DNA of 41,519 nucleotides from Russula earlei. Taxonomy: Eukaryota > Basidiomycota > Agaricomycetes > Russulales > Russulaceae. The stretch covers positions 1 through 41,519 of the forward strand of contig JAGFNK010000455.1 in assembly GCA_025769875.1 (NCBI GenBank), in the 5' to 3' direction. The notes under the pieces were generated by a model. The model was not told the origin of the DNA. It made no database searches and was given only the letters and a program-made list of their open reading frames with translations. The position numbers and the translations under genes are program-made. Below, in pieces: positions 10,610-19,928 of this stretch (position 1 is its first letter; every line of letters begins with the position of its first letter).

Positions 10610-10860
10610 TCAAGTGTCCAAAACATCCTGTCCCTCACTTCCTTCATCTCCCATCAGAGCCTTAATGAAGGCTTGTCTGTCTTCTACAGAGAGTGCCTTG
10701 GCTGCCTTTGAAAGTTTGTTGGGTGTACTTTCTTCAATCACTTCCACAACAGAGGATTTGGATGTGGTGGTGGTGACTTCTGCAGTGTGCGTGCGCATTG
10801 TTTCTCATTTCGGTTTCATGGGGCACCCCTGGTGAGGCGACCCTGTTTGGAACAGTGGAA
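10610..10860 (-). pseudogene. Gypsy-1 Gag C-terminus with decayed zinc knuckle
   Basis: From about 10860 down the minus strand reads CFHCSKQGRLTRGAP, a CCHC knuckle in which His and the last Cys are replaced. A 62-codon frame follows (10610-10798) with LSVEDRQAFIKALMGDEG, typical of the Gag end in fungal gypsy elements, just upstream of protease. A truncated LTR-A separates it from the N-terminal Gag piece. Confidence 0.7.
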
Positions 10861-10879
10861 GCACCTCCCATCAGCATGG

Positions 10880-11573
10880 TATCAAGACTCACTGTTGAAC
10901 TATCCAGTTCAAGAGCAAGGGAGAAGCTCAAAGATGAGTCAATAGACGTCCAAGACTGCGTGGGCAAGGAGTAGAGTCCAGAGTAGTAACAAATACCAGA
11001 GAGGCACTGTTACTGTGAGAGTAGAGCAGTCACACAAAGAAGAGGCCAGGATAGTCACAAGGGGACGGTCCTTAAAGGAGTATCCCAGGGATGGAGAGTG
11101 CCATAAACAAATGGACAGTCTGGGGACTGTCCGCTACTTTATTGAGCGCTTATATACTACAAGAGAACTGCTAAATAGGGAACAAGTTATAACCTTGTTA
11201 TCAAGCACCTTAGAGTGATGAGTAAGGAGTTGGAGTATGCTTACTGAGCATGCTCAGTCATGCTCAGTAAGCTGCTGAGTAAGAAGGCTCCTTTTGATGA
11301 GTAAGAGCCTTCACTGTCCACGTGTTCACTGCTTTTAGTACACGTGCAAACACCTGATTCATTTCTGTTAGTTAGTTTAGGGCCGGTCATTTGAGGACTT
11401 GTAGTCTGGTTAGTGGAATAGTGTTATTCTATAAGGCCTCTTGTATAGTTCTATTAGGGTCCTCAAAGTCGACCCTACTATTTCTATTAAGGCCTCTAGT
11501 ATTGCCTTATAGTTCGTTCTATGGTTATTAGAGTTAGTCTAATAACACATTGTAGGGTCTTTGGTAATGTTTG
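10880..11573 (-). repeat. Truncated LTR-A in gypsy-1 gag
   Basis: Close match to the inner three quarters of 4933-5898, including the TATATAAGC box. The terminal TGTCAAG has become TATCAAG. The other end stops near 11573 without the TGTCATGAACC terminus, and no TSD is visible, so part of the LTR and its flank were deleted. Confidence 0.85.
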
Positions 11574-11887
11574 TGTTTGGTGTAGTTGACAAATGTGTGC
11601 TTGAATTTTTATTGCATTGATTGCAATGCATTTAGGCCGAAGGGGAGTTCTTCTGGGTCATCAATGACTTCTTGCAGCCATTCATCCATGGTTTCAACCC
11701 AGCCTTCGACATTGGGTCCTTTGAGGAGTGGCAGGAAGTATGTGCACTTCTTAATGGGGTTGCGCATGATCTTGCTGTCATGATTTAGAGTCATGAACCT
11801 GTCATGGTAACTAGCCATGTTGTTACTGAGTGGTTTGGGGTCCGGAAGATGCCAGAATACCTGAACTATGGACTGCACCGTTTGCAT
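11574..11887 (-). pseudogene. Gypsy-1 Gag N-terminal fragment
   Basis: A 92-codon frame on the minus strand reads ASYHDRFMTLNHDSKIMRNPIKKCTYF in two adjoining segments, then LLKGPNVEGW and W..EVIDDPEELP. This is the capsid-like pattern of basidiomycete gypsy Gag. It begins not far inside the 5' LTR and ends at a stop before the truncated LTR-A. Gag would form the particle shell. Confidence 0.72.
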
Positions 11888-12054
11888 TATGCGTGCGTCA
11901 GATCTTGATCGTTTATGTTCCTTGATATCACATTCGGAGCGCGTTGATCGTATCTTTCAGTTGATGTACTGAAGAAGCAATGAGTAGCATTGCTTCTGTC
12001 CCAGATGTTCCTGTACCGCCACATACGTCGATTCCTTGATTGGGGAAGCACTTA

Positions 12055-12408
12055 ATGCTTCCAGCACCGAGATCGTTTACATAGAAGCAACCTCGCTTCT
12101 ATGAGCCGCGTTTTGCTTCTATAGCACCGACCAGTACTACAGTAGCATGAACCTTATCCCTGTAGGGCTATATAAAGCCCCCAGTAGAAACAGTTGAGCC
12201 TTAAGCTCGACTTAGTTTGCCAATCCCAAACAGTTGACTCCTACCCCGTCTGCAGAGCCCCTCTCATCTTGTTGTCATACTCTAGAAGGATCTAACACTC
12301 CTTCCCCTCCACGAGTATTGCTTGCTTGACTCAAGCATATCTGCATTGGTAGGACGCGTTTATAGACGCGACCATTGATCTTATTTAAGGCACTTTGGAG
12401 CCTTAACA
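12055..12408 (-). repeat. 5' LTR of gypsy-1 (part shared with the 3' LTR)
   Basis: Matches 1-346. On the minus strand it starts TGTTAAGG at 12408 and contains CTTTATATAG near 12170. The LTR probably continues left of 12055 toward about 11930, but the partner copy is cut by the window, so the true inner end and primer site cannot be fixed. Confidence 0.85.
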
Positions 12409-13130
12409 CATGTCAGTTCTCAAGCCTGAAGTCGAGTTGGTAGTAAAGTGTGTTTCGAGAAACGGGCTGGTTCCTGTTGTAATGAGTAAAGATCCCTGGA
12501 GTGGTCGAAGTGTTTTATGCTAAACAGGTTATGGCCAATAGACCCTTCCTAGTATGACTCGGTCTGTTGAGAAGCTAGGGTAAGTTTATAATGGGATAGA
12601 CTAGGGCTGGTTCCACTAGCTATATGTGTTCAAGTCTGTCAGAGACCTTGAACAACGCAGAGAGAGAGAGTAGAGGAAGGTAGGTCTTAAAGGAGGAGAG
12701 CTCTTCTCAGTAGAGTGAGGAGAGACTCTTAGGGGAGGAAGGGAGAGGCGAAGAGTAGATGGTGGATGGTGTGTGTGTGTGAAGAGTTGATGAAATGGAG
12801 AGGTGGATGTGGTTTGAGGATTAAGAGCAAAGTGGGTTGGATTCTACAAGAGACCAAGCTTAGGGCTTTGGTCACAAAGTACTGAGCTTATATATACAGG
12901 AGAAGCGCAGCAATAGCTGCGCTTTGACTGTGCTACTAGTATAGTAGGAGTCATAATAAGTAGGAGTCATAGAAATGAGGCCACAAATGAGTCAGAACCA
13001 AGTAACTGTGCTGCACAGTAAGTGCGCAGCATTGCACAGTCAAAACTAAGAAGTGAATATGAATGGAAAGAGAACCAAACAAAGGGAAAGTAACAGCAAT
13101 CCAGTGTTACCTGGATGTGTATGGATCACA
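12409..13130 (-). other. LTR-like sequence without recognised ends
   Basis: No gene is visible. The minus strand has a TATATATAAGC box near 12892 followed by CCAAAGCCCTAAGCTTGG, the same promoter-and-leader plan as the LTR at 14080-14546. Purine-rich tracts and a short GT run (about 12769-12781) occur at 12660-12790. I take it as the remains of another LTR family; borders and TSD were not found. Confidence 0.4.
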
Positions 13131-14079
13131 TGATAACACAGAAGGGATCACAAGACGTAAGAGATCACGAGACCAGTAAGTAAAGGGACGTACGAAAGCA
13201 AGCAGTCCATAGTGAAAGGTAAGAAGTAAACGTAAAAGGAAAATGGTGTAACAGAACCTGTGAAACGCTGTTAGAAAGATGTGAGTGCAGGCATGATTGC
13301 CATTAAAGGCTTTCAGGGGAATGCCTTTGAGTTTTCCATTGTTGGAGGGGCGTGTGTTGCAGCCATAGTTGGCATGCATGTCGTAGTCATCAGGGTCAGG
13401 GCTTGGGGCTCGTCTTCTGCATCCTCTGAGACCTCAGAACTGGGTTGTTTGGGGAAGGGCCTGTGTTGTACCAGATGATGCGAGTTGTGGTGGGATGAGT
13501 GCTTCTGGTTTGTCGTCGGTGACACAAAGTTTGGTTGCAACTGGAACTTCTTGTTCCATTGGGTCTGCAGGTATGGGGGTCGATTCCCAAGTGGAGTGTG
13601 GTACCGGATCTCCTGAAGTGACTAGAGCATCCATGTCCAATCCTGGAAGGGGGTCAAAGTTTAGTTCAAAAATTGGGCATGCAATGCACACAGCGGCGAA
13701 GTAGTCTTCACATCATTTGATCTCAAACCACACTCCGTAGAGTGTTCCGAGACTGACTTTAGCTTGCTTGTATGGTGCGAAGAACCTGGTCCAAGGAGTG
13801 GCATCTACTCAGAGTTGTTGGAATAATGTGTTCTTCCCAAATTGTTCTGGAATGAGGGCTATGTTGGCATCTGGGTCTAGTTTGAATGGGAGTCTTAATT
13901 CTCCCAGTCCTTGGGTAGAAGGCTTTCCTAGTCCTTTGTATCTCCAGTCTCTAGCCATGGAGGTCGTCTTTCAGGGGGGAATTGGTATATTCAGGGTGGA
14001 TGCGTAAGTATGTGTTCATGGTCAAGGGTTCAAAGAGAGAGAAGCTTGTTCTAATGTCACCCACTGGGGGTGGTGTCAC
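13131..14079 (-). pseudogene. Gypsy-3 leader and Gag remnant
   Basis: From about 13960 the minus strand reads MARDWRYKGLGKPSTQG, then ELRLPFKLDPDANIALIPEQ. After stops comes a Pro-rich, acidic stretch (open frame 13434-13691). A further frame (13107-13379) has IPLKAFNGNHACTHIFLTAF, resembling the start of a gypsy capsid domain (PLKAFNG...). The order 5' LTR, leader ORF, capsid start is that of a gypsy element running leftward. Everything downstream (pol, 3' LTR) is missing, replaced by the LTR-like sequence at 12409-13130. Assignment to gypsy is by pattern only. Confidence 0.5.
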
Positions 14080-14546
14080 TGACAAATCTGTTCACACATG
14101 AGATGTGTGCACTGAGTCAAGCAAGAACATGAAGTTCTCATGGGAATCAGGGTTCTCGGAGATGTGACTACTTTTGTAGTTGTATTCCACAGAGAAGAGA
14201 GAGTATGAATAAGTCTTTGCATCAAGAAGACTTATGAGTGGAAAGAGTTTTCAGACAAATGCTTGATGTCTTGCAAGCCTACAAGTCCTGAAGCTATAAC
14301 CAGTGATATTTCACAGGAGAACAAGCTTAGGGCTTGTTCTCATCAACTGACAGGTTTATATAGACAGAGACTACTATATCAAATAGTATTCATGAGGTAG
14401 CAGTGAGGTGATCAAACTGGAACACGTTAGAAACTGGTGGTACATGTGAGGCAGAGTGAGTCATGAGAATGTGTGGGAAACATGAGGTATGTCTGGGTGG
14501 GCTTGTCTGGTTGCCAGTCTGGTCCGAAGTACCAGTTCTTGTGACA
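14080..14546 (-). repeat. Probable 5' LTR of gypsy-3
   Basis: A 467-bp unit beginning TGTCACAAG and ending TTGTCA when read on the minus strand, with TATATAAACC near 14355 and the AAGCTTAGGGCTTG leader motif after it. No second copy in the window, so the ends rest on TG...CA and on the Gag-like sequence that follows. Confidence 0.55.
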
Positions 14547-14805
14547 GTTGGCACCCCTCCACCAGCACAGAATGAGCAACAACAAGCGGACCACCCTCCC
14601 TTGCCTGAAGGCTTCCTTGATTGCCCCCCTTGCACAGCATTTCAGTTTCACCCTCAACAGTACTTTGTCCTTCCCACCTCCAGTTGGTCCCACAAGCAGT
14701 GGTGCCCCCTCCATGATTTAGACTACTAAGACCACTTGTCATGCATCCCTACCACAGATCAGCTAAGTCATCGCACCTTCACAGACACCTACACCACCAC
14801 CTTCC

Positions 14806-15252
14806 ATGCATGCATCATCCACTTTTGCAGTGGAACCCTCCAATGCTGCCCTTGCCACTCAATATAATCTCACCCCCTTTGGCATCTGTTCCTCTGTAGG
14901 AATATATGCCCTCAATGCTGACTTCCCCCTTGGACACCTCACATACATCTTTAATACTTCCTTGTTTAGGAAGCTTCTTACCTTGCCCCCTATTTACTGT
15001 CCTGCTTATAAAGGCTTATCTATCATACATGATTTCTTGGATGGACATCTGGCTTTTGCTTACGGATACTTACATTTTGAAGAAGGAAGTAACTGTGTAT
15101 CCTTGCGCCACTACTTGACCTATACCATTGACACTTTATGTTTTAACCCTCAGTTACTTTGTTTTTGCTTTACGCCTTGCATCCCTGCCAACCCTCTTGA
15201 GTTAATTGAGAATTATTGTTTACAAACCATAGATCTTTTGCATGGTTCTTAA
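14806..15252 (+). CDS. Unassigned ORF, probably element-derived
   Basis: A 148-codon frame followed directly by two polyadenylation-like AATAAA signals (about 15281 and 15293). The product has a Thr/Ala/Pro start, then a Leu/Tyr/Phe/Cys-rich body with no motif I recognise. Upstream (14547-14805) is another short Pro-rich frame (14463-14729) overlapping the LTR, separated by stops. Its place just before an LTR-like plus-strand sequence (15399 onward) would fit a gene 3' of pol in a gypsy element whose 5' part is lost. A small host gene is an alternative. Confidence 0.35.
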   Translation: MHASSTFAVEPSNAALATQYNLTPFGICSSVGIYALNADFPLGHLTYIFNTSLFRKLLTLPPIYCPAYKGLSIIHDFLDGHLAFAYGYLHFEEGSNCVSLRHYLTYTIDTLCFNPQLLCFCFTPCIPANPLELIENYCLQTIDLLHGS

Positions 15253-15398
15253 AAAGTAAGAACCTTCCTTGTAACACTTCAATAAAGATTAAATAAAGTT
15301 TGTTCTTCTCTTAACTAAAGTGCCTCACAAATACACCTTAGAAGAAGACAAAGAAGAAGACACTATCACTAGACATGTCTTGAACATAAATCATTATC

Positions 15399-15990
15399 TG
15401 TTGTAATCTACCCCTCTTTTGGTTTGTGACTAATTTTTGATCGCTTTTACCTTACTATTGCTCTCTATCCCCACCCTCATCTCCTTGGTTACCGTTTCAT
15501 CCCTTGATGTTGATGGTCCCTTATTGTTTTACTCCTTGTGTTTCATCCATTGTTTGAGCCCCTTTTGCTACTGGTTGCTATTATCTATTGTTCTGCATAT
15601 AGTACTGTACAGCCTCACTAGATACAGTATTTAAGTGCCTGTAAAAGCTGGGGAATGCCCCAAGCTTAGCTTTGTCCCATTTCCTGTCACATCTGTTTGC
15701 TCTGTATCCTCTCTCAATCACAACTTGTGTTGTGCTGGCTTACACCCTGCTTGACTTGAACTCATCACAAGGAACCTTTGTGTTCCTCTTCCTCCTCTGC
15801 TTCTCTCTCATTGTTCTCCTCTTCTGTGAAACCAGAAGATCAACTCTGTCTGCGGATTAGGTCATCCTTCACTTAGTCTTGAGACCCTAAACCTCTGAAC
15901 TGGTCTCTCTGAGCTGGGCCCCATTGAACCCCTGAACAAAGTCATTGGGACTTGGCCCCACTGAACCCTGAGCTAATGCTCCAATGGCTG
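15399..15990 (+). repeat. LTR-like sequence, probable LTR of gypsy-2
   Basis: Plus-strand AGTATTTAAG box near 15627, followed by GGGGAATGCCCCAAGCTTAG, the same plan (TATA, then an AAGCTTAG leader) as the other gypsy LTRs here. Protease-type coding on the same strand follows. Short frames in it are pyrimidine-rich and not convincing. Exact ends not fixed. Confidence 0.45.
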
Positions 15991-16009
15991 CAACGCCATA
16001 AGATTATCA

Positions 16010-16836
16010 AACCTGGACCTCCACTACATTCCCTGTCACCAGCTTAATCAACCTACATGACATACCAGGAATTGAAGCCCCCCACAAAGATTTCCCCCAC
16101 CTTGCTGTCAAGGAACTCCTTAAAGTCTTACCATTTGGACAACTCTTAAGCTATGACAAACACATGTTATATCTTGAAACCCTCAGTCAACTCCTGCCAC
16201 CAGCGCAACAACAATTACTGTATTTGCACCTTGCTCAAGCAAAAGACATCCAAGGACAACCAGTAGAATACCAATCCTACATTCCAGCAAAATAAACTTC
16301 TGGACAGAATCATTCAACCATGCCACCACCTCTGAACTATGGCCAAACCCTTGCCAGCACAAAATGTGGATGGAACACAGAATGCCAATGGACTAATATG
16401 TTTTAGCACCATCCAAAGACTTCATATTCGAGCACACACAGGCACTACTCATGATGAACAGGCAGAATTCCTTGTCACTAACATTGGAGACCATGACATC
16501 ATCCTAGGAACAGATTGGTTACAACACCATAACCCAGATATCAATTGGGCAAATGATACAATCACACTGAAGAACTGCCCCCAAACCTGCCTTACCACAC
16601 ACCCAAGCATAACTATTGCATCTGCATCTGGAATGCAGAATTACCAAATACAAGCGCTTACTTTCCCTGAGGAAGAAGAACCCAAGTTCACAAGTGTTGC
16701 TGCGCTAATCTTCCCAGATAATGAAGGCTTATTGAACCCATGTGTTGAGGAACAAATCTACAATGTGTTTAGACCAGTGACGATCAGTATATGAGCAAAG
16801 TCAACAACATCTACCAAGTTAGCAACCCCTGAAATG
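16010..16836 (+). pseudogene. Gypsy-2 Gag/protease fragment
   Basis: A short open stretch (about 16030-16293) reads LINLHDIPGIEAP and LLPPAQQQLLYLHLAQAK, plausibly Gag-derived. The frame 16339-16794 contains the second half of a gypsy protease, with DHDIILGTDWLQHHNPDINW, the conserved ILGxDWL segment and the following linker. The catalytic DSGA motif is missing, pointing to an internal deletion of gag and the protease start. It ends at TGA 16792-16794, where AKSTTSTKLATPEM continues in frame to the LTR-C insertion, so that TGA probably replaced an Arg codon. Confidence 0.7.
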
Positions 16837-17343
16837 TGTTAAGATCCTGATAGATCTTATTACTGACTCTTAGTGAAAGAGTTGCTTGATATAGTTCAAG
16901 CACTAGACTTCAAATCCTTTGATATTATCTCAGGAAGAATAGATGTGAGAGATGAAGAGGGCCTCTTTCACTTAGAGCAATGACTTTTAGAGAATATTGA
17001 CAAGGTAGTTATTCCTTGCGATAGAGTAAGTCAAGCGTAAGGCTCGACTCTTGGTACGTCTGAGTATTTATATGATATCTCAATAACAGCTGATCCGATT
17101 TGTACGAGACTTAGAGAGCAGAGAGCTGAGAACCAATAGTATCCAAAAACATAGACCACAATTTGAGAGTGTCAGAAATGACTCACATGTGAATCATTCT
17201 TTCTAGTATCTGTCATCAAGAAGTAAGCAATCAGTCAGCAAGCCAGTAAGCAATCAGTAAGCGAATCAGTAAGCAACAGTAAGCAGGGATGAGTCACCAA
17301 AGCATAGGTAAGCAGAGCAGACAAGAACGCAAGAATCCTAACA
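16837..17343 (-). repeat. Solo LTR-C with TSD AAATG
   Basis: A 507-bp unit with TGTTA...TAACA ends and AAATG at both 16832-16836 and 17344-17348. It aligns along its length with 1810-2350. Removing it and one TSD rejoins the gypsy-2 frame as PEMPLKTLDELIPP. Confidence 0.94.
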
Positions 17344-17445
17344 AAATGCCCCTGAAGACACTGGATGAACTTATTCCCCCCAATTCTTGAAATGGCAAAA
17401 CGTTTTTGATGAACAAGCTTCCCAATGCCTCCCTGCAACCACCAT
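17344..17445 (+). pseudogene. Gypsy-2 protease-RT linker fragment
   Basis: Open reading PLKTLDELIPPQFLKWQNVF then DEQASQCLPA, the segment just before RT in gypsy polyproteins. It stops flush with the inverted-repeat end at 17446. Confidence 0.65.
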
Positions 17446-19329
17446 ACCTCTCCCCCACTATGACAGCATATGACCTTTGGGAAACTGGCCCGGCCTGGTT
17501 CATGAATTTCATACACCGGTCTGTTGGGGTTGCCCCACAGTCACTGGACCAGTTCAGACCAGTTTATAACCAGTCCAGACCATGCATTTATAATAATGTA
17601 ACATTATATTATTGCAGTGCAGTGTGCTACATACTACAGATATGAATGCATAGTTTATTATCTATGGGCTCTGCAGTTGTGACTATGTTCCTTCCATTGC
17701 TGTATCTCCTGTATGGGTATGGGATCCGTGTCCAAGGACAATCAAGTGTGTGACATGTCCTTGTCCAAGTCTGAGCCTTGCGGCATGTCGAAGGTGTTGA
17801 ATGTGGGTGTGGTGTGTCAAAGCAGGGAGGGGATGAGGCATGCTCATGGCATGTCAAATGCGTTGTTGCACCTCATGGTGTTGCCAAGTGTCAGCTGTGT
17901 TGCTGCTGTTGCTGTTGCTGTCTATGCAGAGGCAATGGCAGCAAGAGCGAGGGCGGTGGTGAGAGAGGGTGGCGGTGCCAGAGGGTGAGGGTCATGGGAG
18001 ATAGAGGCAACGGAGAAGAGGGTGAGGGTGGTGGCAAGATGGCAGGGTCATCTCTACAGCAGGTGGCAGTGGGACATGTTGATGATAGCGTGCAAGTGGG
18101 TGATGAGACAAGAGGTGGTGGATGGTGTGGTTCGCCTTGTGAACGCTTGCCATAGTTGTTCAGCTAGAGAGTGTGTGATCAGTGTCCAAAAACAAGACGT
18201 GAACGGGTCTCTGGTAATCATCTTGCAGCTGTGGCAACAAGGTCTTTGCTACTGCAGGTGGTGGCAGCACATGTGGATGAGGGCGTATGTGTGAGCAGGG
18301 AAGCAATGGAAGGGGAGGTGTTGTGCAGTGTGGTGCTTGCATCAGCAGCTTCTCCTGTGATGATGGCGTGGTGGTGGGGTCTGATGTTCTTTCTGCAGGG
18401 TGGCATGCTCTTCGTTTTCTGGTTATTTGTGCATTCTTTCTTGGCAGTGCGAGGCGGCATAACAGCTAGTGATGGAAGTGAGAGGGTGGCATGGTCAGGA
18501 AGGAGGGCGGTGGCTGGGACTAGACCCAGAATGGCGGCAGACAAGGCTGAGGGTGTGGTGGCAATGGCTGATTGAGCTGGGCTTGATTGAGGCAGCAGGT
18601 GGTGCTAAGATGTCAGTGGGTGAGGCTGAGGCTATGGGTGTGGTGGTGCACAAGACGAGGACTGGGGTGGCGACAGGAGACATAGAGGTGGTTGGCAATG
18701 CTGAGGCTGAGACTGGGAGCATGGAGGTTGTGGCTGACGTGGCCGGAGAGGAGACGAGTGAGGGCACAGTGGCAGACAAGACTGGGGCAGCAATGGGAGA
18801 TGTGGAGGCAGTGGCTGGCAATGCCAGTGATACGTATAGTTGAGGGTTGGATAGAGGTATAGGGGCCCAATGTGCGAGCCACAGGGCACACGTGGGTAAG
18901 CGAATGGGAGACAACTGACATACTGAGTGGTGGTGTAAAAATTAAAACAAAGTAGCCACAGAAAACAAAAATAAAATACCACACATGCAAATCCATTCCA
19001 GCTGAGTCAGGAATGTGGCTTGCTATGGGTAATGAGGTGGAGGCTTGTCCAGGGAGGTAGTCATGTTGGCCATGGAGAGAGGTTTAGTGAGAAGGAGAGG
19101 GGAGGAGAGGATGAGAGAGCGTGTGTGAACGAAACAAACGCACCGTGGATACACTGACACAGCTACAGTTTGGCTGCCATTGGTCCAGTTTGGTTTGATC
19201 CACGGTCCATTTTCAGTCCAATGGACCAGACTTTTAAACAATACAGTTCCTCATTATTGGCCCAGATTTGTCACATGACCACATCTTTGTAAGCTACTAT
19301 ATATGGAAATGTCATAGTGGGGGAGAGGT
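17446..19329. mobile_element. Unclassified 1.9-kb element with perfect 20-bp inverted ends
   Basis: ACCTCTCCCCCACTATGACA at 17446-17465 is exactly inverted at 19310-19329, and both ends abut gypsy pol coding. Subterminal GGACCAG/GGTCCAG motifs recur inside each end (about 17543-17580 and 19179-19232). The middle (about 17800-18850) is G-rich on the plus strand with GTGG/GGCA runs; its overlapping long frames are low-complexity (Gly, Val, Ala or, on the other strand, Ser, Thr, Pro). No transposase motif and no matching TSD were found. A non-autonomous DNA transposon is the simplest reading. Confidence 0.6.
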
Positions 19330-19599
19330 GTCAGAGCTCCTCCCTGCTCACCAACCATGGGACCATGCAATCAATCTGAAACCAGGAGCCACCTGTCATG
19401 ACTGTGGCATTTATGGACTGACCCCCAAGGAACTACAAGCCCTGAAAGAATATCTGGATGAACACTTGAAAAGAGGCACCATTTGACCATTGAAAGCACC
19501 TGTTGCTAGCCCATTCTTCTTTGTAGAAAAGAAAGGAGGAACACCATGACCAATACAAGACTACAGAGCACTCAACACAGCAACTATCAAGGACACATA
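19330..19599 (+). pseudogene. Gypsy-2 reverse transcriptase N-terminus
   Basis: Reads SELLPAHQPWDHAINLKPGA, then YGLTPKELQALKEYLDEHL, VASPFFFVEKKGGTP and QDYRALNTATIKDTY, the entry of a gypsy RT. Two in-frame TGA codons (19484-19486 and 19547-19549) stand where relatives have Arg. The frame is cut by the copia-1 LTR at 19600, and the rest of this RT is not found after copia-1. Whether it is the same insertion as 17344-17445 is unsure, because both pieces carry a version of the LPA segment. Confidence 0.8.
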
Positions 19600-19847
19600 T
19601 GTTGGAGTTGTGGCCAGCCACAGCATGATGAGTCAGTCATGCGCTCACATGGCATGTGACAAACAAGCAGAAATGTATATAGTTTGTTTTACGGAATTTT
19701 CTCATCCCTCAGTCTTCTACAATAAGACTGAGGTCAGTCACACACTCATTTACTTCGCACATGTAACTAATTACTCCTTTAGCATTCACTACAGGTTAGA
19801 ACACTCTTTAATATAGTCTTCTACAATAAGACTGAGCATTTGCTACA
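19600..19847 (+). repeat. 5' LTR of copia-1
   Basis: TGTTGGAGTT...TTGCTACA, 248 bp. It contains two copies of the motif TCTTCTACAATAAGACTGAG (about 19711 and 19819), which can fold as a small hairpin. Confidence 0.95.
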
Positions 19848-19861
19848 GATTATGAGACCTG
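19848..19861 (+). promoter_or_regulatory. Primer binding site, initiator tRNA anticodon-region type
   Basis: GATTATGAGACCTG directly follows the LTR. Its complement contains CTCATAA, the anticodon loop of initiator tRNA-Met, not the usual tRNA 3' end. The same 14 bases follow the LTR of copia-2. Half-tRNA priming is known in Drosophila copia and yeast Ty5; its use here is inferred. Confidence 0.65.
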
Positions 19862-19928
19862 AGCGTCTCTAGACAAAACAAGTCAACATCTAAACACACC
19901 CAGAACTGAGAACAAAACATCATAGCAA

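Larger units (their letters stand above)
1..12408 (-). mobile_element. Ty3/gypsy chromovirus (gypsy-1), degenerate, with nested insertions
   Basis: Reading the minus strand from right to left gives 5' LTR, gag, zinc knuckle, aspartic protease, reverse transcriptase, RNase H, integrase, GPY-type region, chromodomain, an extra ORF and 3' LTR: the order of a chromodomain Ty3/gypsy element. The two LTR copies (1-346 and 12055-12408) align over their whole shared length, which ties the pieces into one insertion. Four unrelated elements sit inside it. The flank after the 5' LTR is CATGT (12409-12413); its partner lies outside the window. Stops and frame breaks are spread through gag-pol, so it is dead. 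Orientation and domain order are seen directly; treating it as one insertion is an inference from LTR pairing and matching break points. Confidence 0.88.

Noticed and set aside
12769..12781. GT-rich microsatellite
   Set aside because: Only a handful of GT units; too short to call a repeat locus.
17713..18914. Several overlapping long ORFs on both strands
   Set aside because: Low-complexity G-rich DNA is open in many frames at once; no motifs, no consistent codon pattern.
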